Shown here: piece after piece, positions 21,791-31,276 of the stretch
Numbering within the stretch: the stretch's first letter is position 1
How the letters are laid out: the number at the start of each line of letters is the position of its first letter
Origin: a virus
IMG/VR virus record: IMGVR_UViG_3300042935_001150
Span: 1 to 54,262 of that record
DNA length: 54,262 bases
Direction: 5' to 3' (one strand)
Made by a program: the position numbers and the translations under genes
Notes under the pieces: model-generated
Seen by the model: only the letters and a program-made list of their open reading frames with translations
The model's database searches: none
Told to the model about the DNA's origin: nothing

Positions 21791-24700
21791 TTATCCTAAC
21801 GCTATTGAGAAGACGGTTGCTATATCAGATGCAGTTTGTGCTACCTGTTCGGCACTTTCACCACCACCAGCAGTATCTCCTAGTAGCTCTCTTACAACGA
21901 TTTCATCTCCGTTATCCAATGTTGGTGCAGTAATTGTTAGAGTAGTTCCAGAAACGGTGTAATCAGTAGTAGGTGTTAATATTACACCATTAACTACCAC
22001 AAAAATAGTATTAATAGTACATCCACTATTAATTGTAAACGTATTTGTAATTCCATTTGCTGTAAAAACTTCAGTTACCATACTGTAAGGAGTAGTACCT
22101 TGAGTGCCTGAGGGACCTGTAGGACCTACTACTGTAGAGTCTGCACCAACTGGTCCTTGTGGACCTGTTGGTCCTTGAGCACCTGTTGGCCCAGCTAATG
22201 TAGATGCAGCACCTGCGGATCCAGTTGGCCCTTGTGGACCTGTGGGTCCTGGGACTATTGAATCATTACCTGTAGGTCCTGTAACACCAGCATTGCCTTG
22301 AATACCTTGAACACCTTGAGCACCTGTTGGTCCTATAAGTCCATCATTGCCTGTTGGACCTTGGGTACCTGTTGGACCTTGGATACCTTGTATACCAATA
22401 GATCCTGTGGGCCCTGTTGGACCTTGAATACCTGTAGGTCCTACTTCGCCTGCAACACCTGCAACACCTGCAACACCTGCAACACCAGCTGAACCTGTGG
22501 GTCCTTGAATACCTTGAGCACCTGCAGCACCTGTAGGACCTGTTATACCTTGAATACCAGTAGGACCTACTTGACCTTGAATACCTGCTGAACCTGTGGG
22601 TCCTTGGATACCTTGTAAACCTGTTGCACCTTGAATACCTTGTAAACCTGTTGGTCCTTGAATACCTGCAATACCTTGAGCACCTGTTGGTCCTTGAGCA
22701 CCTGCGGCACCTGCGGAACCTGTGGGTCCTGTAGTACCGTCACCAAGTAATTCTCTTACAACAATATCACTACCATTACCTGGAGCACTTGTCAATGTTA
22801 GAGTATTTCCAGTAACTGAGTAATCCGTTACTGGTTTTAATAACACACCATTAATAACTACTAAAAGATTATTAGTAGCATAACCACTATTGATTGTAAA
22901 TGCTGTAGTAGTACCATTACCAGTAAAAGTCTCGGTTTGAATATCAAACGCAAAACCAATTCCTGTGGGTCCTGTTGGGCCTATTAAACCTTGTGAACCT
23001 GTAGGTCCAACTACTGTTGATGCAGCACCTGTTGGTCCTTGAGCACCTGCAGTACCTTGTAAGCCTTGAACACCCTGTGAACCTGTTGGTCCTTGTGCAC
23101 CTTGAATACCTGTTGGTCCTACAATACCTTGTGAACCTGTTGGTCCTGTAAGTCCGTTAGCACCTGTAGGTCCTGTAATACCTGCAACGCCTTGAGCACC
23201 TGTGGGACCTGCTACTACTGAATCAGCTCCTGTTGATCCTTGGATACCTTGTGGACCTGTTGGACCTACAATACCTTGTGGACCTGTAGGTCCATCACCA
23301 AGCATCTCTCTGACTACGATTTGACTTGTATTATCTGGAGCTGCTGTAAATATTAAACTAGTACCAGATAAAGTATAATCTGTTACGGGCTTTAGCATAA
23401 TACCATTGACAACTACTAATAAGTTATCAATTCCATAGCCAGAAGCTATAGTAAACGCAGTTGTAGTTCCGTTTCCAGTAAAGTTTTCTGTTTGTATAAT
23501 AAAAGGATAGCCATTACCTACTGGGCCTTGAGCACCTGTAGGACCTGTATTACCTTGAGTACCTGCAGTACCTTGAACACCTTGAATACCTTGCGAACCT
23601 GTTGGTCCTGTATCGCCTTGCGATCCTGTAGGACCTACAATACCTTGTGAACCTGTAGGTCCTACAATACCTTGTGTACCTGCAACGCCTTGAACACCTG
23701 TGGGTCCTGCAACGCCTTGAGCACCTGTGGGCCCTACAATCTGTCCAACGTCTAAGTAAGAACTACCTGTCCAAGTATATAAATTACCATCGGCAATAAC
23801 AATATAAGCATCGCCTATACTAGGAGTAGGAGTAGTAGGTAAAGCACCTACTGTAGCAACTTCTCCGCGTATATTTACCGAAGTACCAGGGGCTCCTGCA
23901 ATACCTGTAGGGCCTGTAACACCTTGAATACCTTGTGAACCTGTAGGTCCTACAATACCTTGAATACCTGTAGGTCCTACAATACCTTGTGAACCTGTAG
24001 GGCCTGCGTTTCCTTGTGTACCTTGAACACCTTGTATACCTTGAGCACCTGTGGGACCTGCTGTACCTGCTGTACCTGTAGGACCTGTAGCTCCATCACC
24101 TAATAATTCTCTTACAACAATATCACTGCCATTACCTGGAGGAGTAGTAAATGTTAAGGTAGTTCCGCTAACTGAGTAGTCAACAACTGGTTTTAGTAGT
24201 ACACCATTAATAACTACTAAAAGATTATTAGTAGCATATCCACTATTAATTGTAAATGTTGTGGTAGTACCGTTACCTGTAAAGCTTTCTGTTTGAATAT
24301 CAAAAGCAAAACCAATACCTGCCGGACCTGCAATACCTTGAGCACCTGTAGGACCTGTTAGACCCTGTATACCCTGTGTACCTTGAGCACCTGTAGGACC
24401 CGAAGAACCTGTAGGACCTTGAGTACCTGGTGAGCCTGTAGGACCGGCTACTGTTGAGTCAGCTCCTTGAGCACCTGTGGGGCCTGTAGTACCTGCAACA
24501 CCTGCAACACCTGCAGCACCTTGAGCACCAGTTGGCCCTACAGTACCTTGAATACCTTGAATACCTTGTACGCCTTGAGCACCTGTTGGACCAGCTATTG
24601 TTGAATCAACTCCCTGAGCACCTGTTGGACCTGTAGTACCTTGCGATCCTGTAGGGCCTGTAACACCTTGTATACCTTGAATACCTTGCGTACCTTGAGC

Positions 24701-27700
24701 ACCTGTTGGACCAGTATCACCTTGACTACCAGCACTACCTACAGGACCTGTTGGTCCGTCGCCTTTTAATTCGCGAACTACAATTTCTTGAAGATTTTCA
24801 GGAGCAGTAACAAATGTCAGTGTTGTACCACTAACACTGTAGTCTACAGTTGGTACTAAAATAACGCCATTAGCTACAACGATAACACTATCAGTTGTAT
24901 AGCCACTATTAATTGTAAATGCTGTGGTAGTTCCATTTCCAGTGAAATTTTGTGTTTCTATTAAAAATGGTGAGCCAATACCGCCAGGGCCTTGGATACC
25001 TTGAGCACCTGTGGGTCCTACTGTACCTTGTGAACCTGTAGGACCTATATCGCCTTGGATACCTTGAGCACCTGTAGGTCCTGCAACGCCTTGAGTACCT
25101 TGTAAGCCTGTTGGTCCTGCAACTGTTGAGGAGGCTCCTTGAGCACCTGTGGGACCTATAGCGCCAGTATCACCTTGAGCACCTGCTGAACCTGTTGCTC
25201 CCTGAATACCTTGAATACCTTGCGTACCCTGAATACCTTGGATACCTTGAGCACCTGTAGGACCTATGTCACCTTGTGAACCTTGTGAACCTGTTGGTCC
25301 TGTAAGACCTTGAATACCCTGAATACCTTGAATACCAGTTGGACCTGCAACACCTTGAGCACCTTGAGGACCCTGAATACCACTAGCACCGCTAAGATCT
25401 GTGATATATACATAGTTTGTACCATTCCACAAATACAGTCTAGAATCTTCGGGGTTTTCAGGATTACCGGTATCTATAACTGCGAATTGGCCTGCTATAA
25501 TTGCACTAGGTGCAGTATCAGCAGTTAGTGCCGCTACGCTTGCATATATTTTTGCAATTGTAAAGCCTAAACCAGTAGAACCTGTTGGTCCTGTAGTGCC
25601 TTGTGCACCTGTAGGACCTGTGGGACCTGTAATACCTTGAGTACCTTGAGATCCTGTGGATCCTGTAGGACCTGTTGCTCCCTGAATACCTTGAGTACCT
25701 TGAATACCCTGAATGCCTTGTGATCCTGTAGGTCCTGCGTCGCCTTGAAGACCCTGAATACCTTGAACACCTGTAGAACCTGTAGGACCTGCTACTGTTG
25801 ATGCAGCTCCTTGAATACCTTGTGGACCTGTTGGACCTGTTGGACCTGTAGCACCATAACCAATACTTGCACCACCAACAGATAAAAATCCACCACTAAC
25901 ACTAATTGGCGTACCGCCTAAGTCAATAGTATCAGCAGCAAAGTAACCAGTTTTCCAACGTCTTGTTGGAGAACCAATATTATATACTTGATCTAATGCA
26001 GGTATAATATGGCTACTAACGCTAGTTAAGTCAATTGAGGGGCCTGTTGGGCCTGTAGCCCCGTCGCCAAGCATCTCTCTAACTACAATTTGACTTGTAT
26101 TGTCAGGAGCTATTGTAAATACTAAGTTGTTTCCAGATAAAGTATAGTCTGTTACTGGCTTTAGCAAAATACCGTTGACAACTACTAATAAGTTATCAAT
26201 TCCATATCCAGGATTTATAGCAAATGCAGTTGTAGTACCGTTTCCAGTAAAACTTTCTGTTTGTATAATAAAAGGATATCCAGTTCCTATAGGGCCTTGA
26301 ATACCTGTAGCACCTGTTGGGCCTGCAGTACCTTGAATACCTTGAGTACCTTGAACACCTTGAACACCTTGTGAACCTTGAATACCTTGAGCACCTGTAG
26401 GACCAGCAACTGTTGATGCAGCTCCTTGAGCTCCAGTTGGACCTGTAGGACCAGCAACTGTTGATGCAGCTCCTGTTGATCCTTGAATACCTTGTGGACC
26501 TGTGGGGCCAGTAACACCTTGAGCACCTGTAGGACCATCACCAAGCATCTCTCTGACTACAATTTGACTTGTATTGTCAGGAGCTACTGTAAATACTAAA
26601 TTAGTACCAGATAAAGTATAGTCTGTTCCTGGTTTTAGCAAAATACCGTTTACAACTACTAATAAGTTATCGATTCCATAGCCGGGGGCTATAGTAAACG
26701 CAGTTGTAGTGCCGTTTCCAGTAAAACTTTCTGTTTGTATAATAAAAGGATATCCAGTTCCTATAGGACCTTGAATACCTGTGGGGCCTGTAGGACCTGT
26801 ATTACCTGCAGTACCTTGAATACCTGTAGGACCTGCATTACCTTGAATACCTTGAATACCTTGTGAGCCTGTAGGACCTGCAACTGTTGAGGCGGCTCCT
26901 TGAGATCCTGTAGGGCCTTGAGGACCCTGAAGTCCACTAGCACCGCTGAGATCAGTTGTATATGTATATGTTGTACCATTCCATAAATACAGTTTTGAAT
27001 CGTCTGGATTATCTACATTACCTGTATCAATAATGGCAAACTGTCCAGCTACAATTCCGGTAGGTGCAGTATCTGCTGTTAACGCAGCTACTGTTGAATA
27101 TATTTTTGCTATTGCAAATCCAAGACCTGTAGACCCTGTAGACCCTGTAGGACCTGTAACGCCTTGAATACCCTGAATACCTTGTATTCCCTGAGCACCT
27201 GTAGGACCTGTAACGCCCTGTATACCTTGAATTCCCTGATCGCCTGTAGGTCCGGTAACGCCTTGAATTCCTTGAATTCCCTGATCGCCTGTAGGTCCGG
27301 TAACGCCTTGAATTCCTTGAATTCCCTGAGCACCTGTAGAGCCTGTAACGCCTTGTACTCCTTGAGCACCTGTAGGACCTGTAACGCCTTGAATTCCCTG
27401 ATCACCCGTAGATCCTGCAATACCTGCAGTACCTGCAATACCTTGGATACCCTGAGCACCTGTAGGGCCTTGTATACCTTGAACACCTGTGGGGCCTGCA
27501 GTACCTTGAGCACCTGTAGGACCTACTACTGTTGAGTCAGCACCTTGAACACCTTGAGCACCTGTTGGTCCTGTTGGGCCTACTACTGTTGAGTCAGCAC
27601 CTGTAGGACCTACATCTCCATATCCAGATATTTCTCTGATTACTACTTGCAGTCCTGCTGGAGGAGCAGTATTAAATATTACATTACTATTTAATACTGC

Positions 27701-28090
27701 ATAATCAGTAGTAGATTGGGCAATTCCGCCCATAAAAACTAAAACATTACTAGCACCTAGACCACTGCTAATTGCAAAAGTAACATTTGATCCGTCTGAT
27801 ATATATTGTCTTGTAGTTGCACTAAAAGGAATATTTCCGCTATTATTACTATTAATCCATTCAGTACCAGTATATTGTAGTGATTGTCCTACTACTGGAT
27901 TTACGATGTTTACGTCTAGTAAATCATCTAGTCGAAGTATGTCTTTAAAATATTTAACTGAGTTGTTAGATGCTTTAAAATATATCTTGCCATCTGCATA
28001 GTTAATGGCTAACTCGCCATAGTCGAGATCACCAGCAAGTGGGACTTTGTCCACTACCGACGATTTCTTAAGAATAATCTTATTTGCCAT
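21791..28090 (-). CDS. Giant collagen-like tail fibre
   Basis: The 2099-residue protein starts with a conserved fibre N-terminus ([10 protein letters not shown]...[19 protein letters not shown]). It then alternates collagen-like Gly-X-Y blocks ([10 protein letters not shown]) with globular beta modules. One module ([12 protein letters not shown]...GDGPTG, about 72 residues) occurs eight times, the first divergent and the last forming the C-terminus. A second ([18 protein letters not shown]...) occurs twice, and two others occur once each (a [16 protein letters not shown] unit and an [13 protein letters not shown] unit). Collagen blocks imply a trimer. Pro is rare in the triplets and no prolyl hydroxylase is seen, as usual for bacterial and phage collagens. 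If fully extended it would be one of the longest fibres of such a phage. Confidence 0.9.
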   Translation of the reverse strand: MANKIILKKSSVVDKVPLAGDLDYGELAINYADGKIYFKASNNSVKYFKDILRLDDLLDVNIVNPVVGQSLQYTGTEWINSNNSGNIPFSATTRQYISDGSNVTFAISSGLGASNVLVFMGGIAQSTTDYAVLNSNVIFNTAPPAGLQVVIREISGYGDVGPTGADSTVVGPTGPTGAQGVQGADSTVVGPTGAQGTAGPTGVQGIQGPTGAQGIQGIAGTAGIAGSTGDQGIQGVTGPTGAQGVQGVTGSTGAQGIQGIQGVTGPTGDQGIQGIQGVTGPTGDQGIQGIQGVTGPTGAQGIQGIQGIQGVTGPTGSTGSTGLGFAIAKIYSTVAALTADTAPTGIVAGQFAIIDTGNVDNPDDSKLYLWNGTTYTYTTDLSGASGLQGPQGPTGSQGAASTVAGPTGSQGIQGIQGNAGPTGIQGTAGNTGPTGPTGIQGPIGTGYPFIIQTESFTGNGTTTAFTIAPGYGIDNLLVVVNGILLKPGTDYTLSGTNLVFTVAPDNTSQIVVREMLGDGPTGAQGVTGPTGPQGIQGSTGAASTVAGPTGPTGAQGAASTVAGPTGAQGIQGSQGVQGVQGTQGIQGTAGPTGATGIQGPIGTGYPFIIQTESFTGNGTTTAFAINPGYGIDNLLVVVNGILLKPVTDYTLSGNNLVFTIAPDNTSQIVVREMLGDGATGPTGPSIDLTSVSSHIIPALDQVYNIGSPTRRWKTGYFAADTIDLGGTPISVSGGFLSVGGASIGYGATGPTGPTGPQGIQGAASTVAGPTGSTGVQGIQGLQGDAGPTGSQGIQGIQGTQGIQGATGPTGSTGSQGTQGITGPTGPTGAQGTTGPTGSTGLGFTIAKIYASVAALTADTAPSAIIAGQFAVIDTGNPENPEDSRLYLWNGTNYVYITDLSGASGIQGPQGAQGVAGPTGIQGIQGIQGLTGPTGSQGSQGDIGPTGAQGIQGIQGTQGIQGIQGATGSAGAQGDTGAIGPTGAQGASSTVAGPTGLQGTQGVAGPTGAQGIQGDIGPTGSQGTVGPTGAQGIQGPGGIGSPFLIETQNFTGNGTTTAFTINSGYTTDSVIVVANGVILVPTVDYSVSGTTLTFVTAPENLQEIVVRELKGDGPTGPVGSAGSQGDTGPTGAQGTQGIQGIQGVTGPTGSQGTTGPTGAQGVDSTIAGPTGAQGVQGIQGIQGTVGPTGAQGAAGVAGVAGTTGPTGAQGADSTVAGPTGSPGTQGPTGSSGPTGAQGTQGIQGLTGPTGAQGIAGPAGIGFAFDIQTESFTGNGTTTTFTINSGYATNNLLVVINGVLLKPVVDYSVSGTTLTFTTPPGNGSDIVVRELLGDGATGPTGTAGTAGPTGAQGIQGVQGTQGNAGPTGSQGIVGPTGIQGIVGPTGSQGIQGVTGPTGIAGAPGTSVNIRGEVATVGALPTTPTPSIGDAYIVIADGNLYTWTGSSYLDVGQIVGPTGAQGVAGPTGVQGVAGTQGIVGPTGSQGIVGPTGSQGDTGPTGSQGIQGVQGTAGTQGNTGPTGAQGPVGNGYPFIIQTENFTGNGTTTAFTIASGYGIDNLLVVVNGIMLKPVTDYTLSGTSLIFTAAPDNTSQIVVREMLGDGPTGPQGIVGPTGPQGIQGSTGADSVVAGPTGAQGVAGITGPTGANGLTGPTGSQGIVGPTGIQGAQGPTGSQGVQGLQGTAGAQGPTGAASTVVGPTGSQGLIGPTGPTGIGFAFDIQTETFTGNGTTTAFTINSGYATNNLLVVINGVLLKPVTDYSVTGNTLTLTSAPGNGSDIVVRELLGDGTTGPTGSAGAAGAQGPTGAQGIAGIQGPTGLQGIQGATGLQGIQGPTGSAGIQGQVGPTGIQGITGPTGAAGAQGIQGPTGSAGVAGVAGVAGVAGEVGPTGIQGPTGPTGSIGIQGIQGPTGTQGPTGNDGLIGPTGAQGVQGIQGNAGVTGPTGNDSIVPGPTGPQGPTGSAGAASTLAGPTGAQGPTGPQGPVGADSTVVGPTGPSGTQGTTPYSMVTEVFTANGITNTFTINSGCTINTIFVVVNGVILTPTTDYTVSGTTLTITAPTLDNGDEIVVRELLGDTAGGGESAEQVAQTASDIATVFSIALG
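22080..27610. repeat. Collagen-type coding repeats with interspersed module copies
   Basis: The region consists of nine-base-periodic Gly-X-Y coding DNA interrupted by module copies at about 22740-22960, 23290-23515, 24095-24320, 24757-24985, 26060-26285, 26535-26762 and 27610-27835 (an eighth at about 21880-22090). The copies at 26060 and 26535 are nearly identical in DNA and only about 475 bases apart. Such DNA is prone to expansion and contraction. Confidence 0.85.
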
Positions 28091-28110
28091 AGTTAGCCCT
28101 AAAAAGGATA

Positions 28111-28132
28111 GGGAAACTTATAGAAGTTTCCC
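28111..28132 (-). terminator. Hairpin between two fibre genes, weak terminator candidate
   Basis: A perfect nine-pair stem (GGGAAACTT / AAGTTTCCC) with a four-base loop fills the short gap between the stop at 28138 and the next start at 28090. On the minus strand the T run is displaced by CTATCC (TTTTT follows five bases later), so termination may be partial. It could instead protect or process the message. Confidence 0.45.
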
Positions 28133-28137
28133 TTTTA

Positions 28138-29835
28138 TTAAAACGATCCGCCGTCAATTGCTGTTAAAGTTACTGCACCTGAAGTAATTGAGAACTGAGT
28201 AGAATCAAAACTTGCTAAACCTTTTACGCTAGTAGAAGCAAAAGGAATTGCACTAGATCCAGCGGCAGTAATTAAACCTTTAGCATTTACAGTAAAGTTA
28301 GGAACTGTTACTGAATCTCCATAACTTCCAACATTACTATTAACAGTTGCTAATGTAAGAGCTCCTGAAACATTTGCCGAACCATTAACACTTGTTAATG
28401 TTGCTGATGCATCCCCAGTTAAACTTAAATCGCGAGCAGTAGCCCATGTAGTAGCTGTTGAAGCATTACCAACCAAAGCACCATAAACATTAGCAACCGT
28501 AAGATCTTTGTTCATATTCCAGCGATTATCAATAGCTGAATATGTTAAGCTTGCCGCTGCAAATGCATCTAGAGAAGTACCTACTGTTAATCCACCACCG
28601 TCACTCAAAATTGCTGTATTTGCAGCGGGTGCTAATTGTAAATTTTTATCAGCAATTGTAACTGTTGTAGAACTTACAGTAGTTACAGTACCATTAACTG
28701 TTAAGTTACCAGTAATAATTGCGTTACCATTTACAGAAATATCGTTAACAGTAGTATTGCCAGCAGTAAGAGTAGTACTAATTGTTAATGCATTTGCAGA
28801 TAAAGCACCTGTAAGTGTAAGTGCACTAAGTTGTGCAGAACCTTCAAGTTCAATTAGTAAAGAATTTGTAGTATCATTAAAAGAAGTTTTTAAACCTGAC
28901 CCAGCACTAATGTTTAGAGTATCAGTTAATAAGTTTACGCTGCCTGCTGCTCCTGTTGTTCCAGCAATATTAAGTGTCGTAGCAATATTAGCTGTTGTTA
29001 CAGCAGTTACTAAACCTTTTTCATTAACTGTAACTATTGGGATTGCTGTTGCAGAACCAAAACTGCCAATATTAGTATTAACAGTTGCTAATGTAAGTGC
29101 TGCTGAAACATTTGCTGCACCGTTAACGCTTGCAAGAGTAGCAGTACCATCGCCAGTCAAGCTAAGATTACGAGAGTTTAACCAACTAGTTGCAGTATCT
29201 GCGTTACCTGTTAAATTACCAGTTACATTGCCAGTTACATTACCAGTTACATTACCAGTTACAGCACCTGTGTGAATACCAGCACTATTACCTGTAAGAT
29301 CACCAGTTACGTTACCAGTTACATTGCCAGTTACATTGCCAGTTACATTACCAGTTACAGCACCTGTGTGAATACCAGCACTATTACCTGTAAGATCACC
29401 AGTTACGTTACCAGTTACATTGCCAGTTACATTGCCAGTTACAGCACCTGTGTGAATACCAGCAGTATTGCCAGTTACATTACCAGTTACATTACCTGTT
29501 AAATTACCTGTTACATCTCCGCTAATTCCACCAGTAACACTACCAGTTACATTACCAATAATGTTTAAATATGCAGTATTACTGCCATCACGCTTGACGA
29601 TAGTACTATTTGTGCCAACACTAGTAGCTGCGTCAACCATGTCCGTATAGCGCTTACCGCCAACGATAATGTGATTTACAGCATTGTCGGCAGTTTCAGT
29701 ACCCATACCAATGTATAAGCGATCACCACCATTTGATCCATTATCTAATAAAGCTGAGTATGCAAGCTCGCCTTGTGCAAGTACCGCGGGGTTTCCACTG
29801 GTCTCACTACGTTTAATTCGTAAAATAGAAGCCAT
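28138..29835 (-). CDS. Tail fibre with NVTG tetrapeptide repeats
   Basis: The 565-residue protein has an N-terminus of a type I know from cyanophage and aquatic-phage fibres: MASILRIKRSETSGNPAVLA, then GDRLYIGMGTE and HIIVGGKRYTDM (about 1-68). Residues 90-210 are made of the tetrapeptide NVTG repeated in runs of two to four and separated by a LTGNSAGIHTGAVTG-type unit. The rest contains two related segments (TWATARDLSLTGDASATLTS and SWLNSRNLSLTGDGTATLAS) and ends with a beta region. A four-residue repeat suggests a narrow triple beta-spiral or beta-prism shaft. AAAGGA precedes the ATG. Confidence 0.85.
   Translation of the reverse strand: MASILRIKRSETSGNPAVLAQGELAYSALLDNGSNGGDRLYIGMGTETADNAVNHIIVGGKRYTDMVDAATSVGTNSTIVKRDGSNTAYLNIIGNVTGSVTGGISGDVTGNLTGNVTGNVTGNTAGIHTGAVTGNVTGNVTGNVTGDLTGNSAGIHTGAVTGNVTGNVTGNVTGNVTGDLTGNSAGIHTGAVTGNVTGNVTGNVTGNLTGNADTATSWLNSRNLSLTGDGTATLASVNGAANVSAALTLATVNTNIGSFGSATAIPIVTVNEKGLVTAVTTANIATTLNIAGTTGAAGSVNLLTDTLNISAGSGLKTSFNDTTNSLLIELEGSAQLSALTLTGALSANALTISTTLTAGNTTVNDISVNGNAIITGNLTVNGTVTTVSSTTVTIADKNLQLAPAANTAILSDGGGLTVGTSLDAFAAASLTYSAIDNRWNMNKDLTVANVYGALVGNASTATTWATARDLSLTGDASATLTSVNGSANVSGALTLATVNSNVGSYGDSVTVPNFTVNAKGLITAAGSSAIPFASTSVKGLASFDSTQFSITSGAVTLTAIDGGSF
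29212..29530. repeat. Short-period repeat array coding NVTG units
   Basis: The twelve-base unit ACCAGTTACATT (with variants ending GCC or ACC) is repeated about twenty times, broken three times by a longer unit containing GCACCTGTGTGAATACCAGC. The array is in frame within the fibre gene, so length change by whole units keeps the frame open. Confidence 0.85.
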
Positions 29836-29847
29836 AATTATATTCCT

Positions 29848-30111
29848 TTAAAACTGACCGGACTCAAAAACTTGCTGTTCCAGCTTGTTTGTTGCGTGCC
29901 ATTTTTCTGTTCCGGCATTGTAAACTAATAAGCTTCCTGCCGCTAATTGGGTTAGATCTATATCTGCTAACCCTTTTAATGTAGTAGGAGTTGGGCCAAT
30001 CATGCCGCCTACAACTACTTTAGTTTGCGATTGCGAAGAAACAACAACAGGTTCCTTCTTTTCTATAATAACTGTATTATTAATTTCAGTTACAATTATT
30101 TCAGTTGTCAT
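29848..30111 (-). CDS. Small fibre-region protein
   Basis: The 87-residue protein starts with an alternating Thr/Ile/Val stretch (MTTEIIVTEINNTVIIEKKE) and has a later DIDLTQLAAGSLLVYNAGTEKW motif. That motif resembles the small segment repeated before many aquatic-phage fibres (DVDLTGLADGQ-type). The start overlaps the stop of the preceding gene by four bases. It ends just before the NVTG fibre and could be an adaptor joining a fibre to the tail. No proven function. Confidence 0.75.
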   Translation of the reverse strand: MTTEIIVTEINNTVIIEKKEPVVVSSQSQTKVVVGGMIGPTPTTLKGLADIDLTQLAAGSLLVYNAGTEKWHATNKLEQQVFESGQF

Positions 30112-30704
30112 CTTGTAACCTCTTTCACTAGACTAATACTTCCGCTTAAGAAAGGTATTACGTTATTTTGGTTATCAGTTAACTCCATTGAGTATACTGC
30201 GGCATCAAAATTAAATGTGCCTGTGATTGTTGAGGGTAATTTTATTGAAATAGTAAAATTTACTGGATCAATAACAATCCGATTATTTGCCGTGGATAGT
30301 TCAGCAATAATTTCTGTAGACTCTAAAGTTTCACGAATCTGCATTAGTGCAGTATATCCAGTTAAGGGTATAGGGGTATTCCAAGATAAAATACCTCCAC
30401 TAGTATATGCCCCATATCCTGCCGAATTTACTTGGTTTAAGGTTACCGAGTTAGAAGTCTTGCTAGTTACTAGATAGTATGCATCATCTGCAATGGTGTT
30501 AATATCTTTCATACCGTTAACACCGGTTACACGTACTCGCCAATTTATTGGCACGCTATGAGTTCCACTAGTAGTAATTACACACGGAGCTGCTAGAGTA
30601 ATACCTGAAATGGGCATATATTGTTTTGTTTCGGACTCCCAGCGAAGAGTCTCTTCAAAGGTACTACCTTGGTAAATTTTATAATTAATCTTTGCTGGTT
30701 CCAT
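30108..30704 (-). CDS. Conserved virion-region protein of aquatic phages
   Basis: The 198-residue protein begins with a recognisable family start (KINYKIYQGSTFEETLRWES, about 5-24). Then come an internal segment of mixed beta strands (APCVITTSGTHSVPINWRVR, NQVNSAGYGAYTSGGILSW) and a C-terminal part with LTGYTALMQIRETLESTEII and FDAAVYSMELT. Close relatives lie next to baseplate or fibre genes in many cyanophages and other aquatic phages; I would expect a baseplate-proximal or fibre-attachment role. It has no enzyme motif. It overlaps the next gene by four bases (ATGA). Confidence 0.78.
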   Translation of the reverse strand: MEPAKINYKIYQGSTFEETLRWESETKQYMPISGITLAAPCVITTSGTHSVPINWRVRVTGVNGMKDINTIADDAYYLVTSKTSNSVTLNQVNSAGYGAYTSGGILSWNTPIPLTGYTALMQIRETLESTEIIAELSTANNRIVIDPVNFTISIKLPSTITGTFNFDAAVYSMELTDNQNNVIPFLSGSISLVKEVTR

Positions 30705-30708
30705 TATA

Positions 30709-31059
30709 TTACCTTACTTTCTTTGCTGCTGCAAGAGTAGCCGACACTCTAAATTTATTTACTTCTTCTGTTAGAGCTACAACTTCGGTTTGTAGTTGCT
30801 GATTCTCAAGGCATAACTGTGCTAGTTGAGAATTTAAAAGAATCATTTCTTGTTGCAAGCGGTTTAATTCGGTTGCCAGTAAGCCGTTTTGTTCACTCAT
30901 GCGCTCTAGCTCTGTATGCATTAATGTAATGACGCTAGTTTCCGCATTAGTACTTTTCCAGTCTTTTAACAATTTCTGAATTCCAACTGAGAAAGCAACA
31001 ACTGCTAACGCAACTAGTGAAACGGTCTGTATGAAACTGTGGTTATCTATCTCCACCAT
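30709..31059 (-). CDS. Membrane-anchored coiled-coil protein
   Basis: The 116-residue protein has one hydrophobic segment at about residues 10-29 (TVSLVALAVVAFSVGIQKLL), a short linker, and a long coiled coil at about 46-105 (MHTELERMSEQNGLLATEL, LNSQLAQLCLENQQLQTEVV) with a heptad-like pattern. It is the first gene after a consensus promoter and has AAGGAG eight bases before the ATG. A topology of one span plus coiled coil recalls i-spanins, but a better spanin pair exists at 2693-3372 and no lipoprotein gene follows here. It may instead be a phage membrane or injection accessory protein; the function is unknown. Confidence 0.78.
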   Translation of the reverse strand: MVEIDNHSFIQTVSLVALAVVAFSVGIQKLLKDWKSTNAETSVITLMHTELERMSEQNGLLATELNRLQQEMILLNSQLAQLCLENQQLQTEVVALTEEVNKFRVSATLAAAKKVR

Positions 31060-31183
31060 AATCAGATCTCCTTATTAGCAGGGGGTTGTATATTTAATTA
31101 TAATCTAAACGGCGAGTCTGCCTTTTGGATCTAGGTAAAAGCTTGTCAAGAAAAAATATTGAAACGTTCTGACATTTTGGTAT

Positions 31184-31212
31184 ATTATACCACAAGGGCG
31201 GGGTATTGTCAA
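31184..31212 (-). promoter_or_regulatory. Sigma-70 promoter, exact consensus
   Basis: TTGACA (31212-31207), a 17-base spacer and TATAAT (31189-31184) on the minus strand. It stands immediately downstream of the terminator at 31222-31250 and starts the large fibre operon. The leader to the ATG at 31059 is about 118 bases and holds a second TTGACA (31149-31144) without a matching -10 box. The 217-base gap contains no gene that I can support. Confidence 0.92.
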
Positions 31213-31221
31213 TGCAAAAAA

Positions 31222-31250
31222 ATACCCTGCCCAAAGAATGGACAGGGTAT
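31222..31250 (-). terminator. Intrinsic terminator after the large adhesin gene
   Basis: An eight-pair stem (ATACCCTG / CAGGGTAT), extended inward by two more G-C pairs across a mismatch, is followed on the minus strand by seven T. It lies 27 bases after the stop of the gene at 31277 and overlaps no gene. It separates the tail operon from the fibre operon. Confidence 0.9.
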
Positions 31251-31276
31251 AGTTTTTGCGAAGGTTTAGGTTTTTT

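Noticed and set aside
27164-27535. Plus-strand frame rich in Asn, Thr, Leu, Ser, Cys
   Set aside because: Antisense of collagen-type triplet DNA; the low-complexity NTLNTL pattern arises from the repeats. The same holds for frames at 6277-6498, 22298-22492 and 25310-25528.
28508-29275. 255-residue open frame on the plus strand
   Set aside because: It is the mirror of the NVTG fibre gene on the minus strand, whose repeats leave the opposite frame open. It has no ribosome binding site, and the Val/Pro/Ala composition is typical of an antisense reading.
29212-29530. CRISPR-like look of regularly spaced repeats
   Set aside because: The repeats are in frame, code for NVTG units, have no unique spacers of constant size, and no cas gene is present.
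30709-31059. Spanin
   Set aside because: A membrane span plus coiled coil is present, but there is no lipoprotein partner, and a complete spanin pair exists at 2693-3372.
31144-31149. Second TTGACA in the leader before 31059
   Set aside because: The only TATAAT downstream is 41 bases away; no functional promoter spacing.
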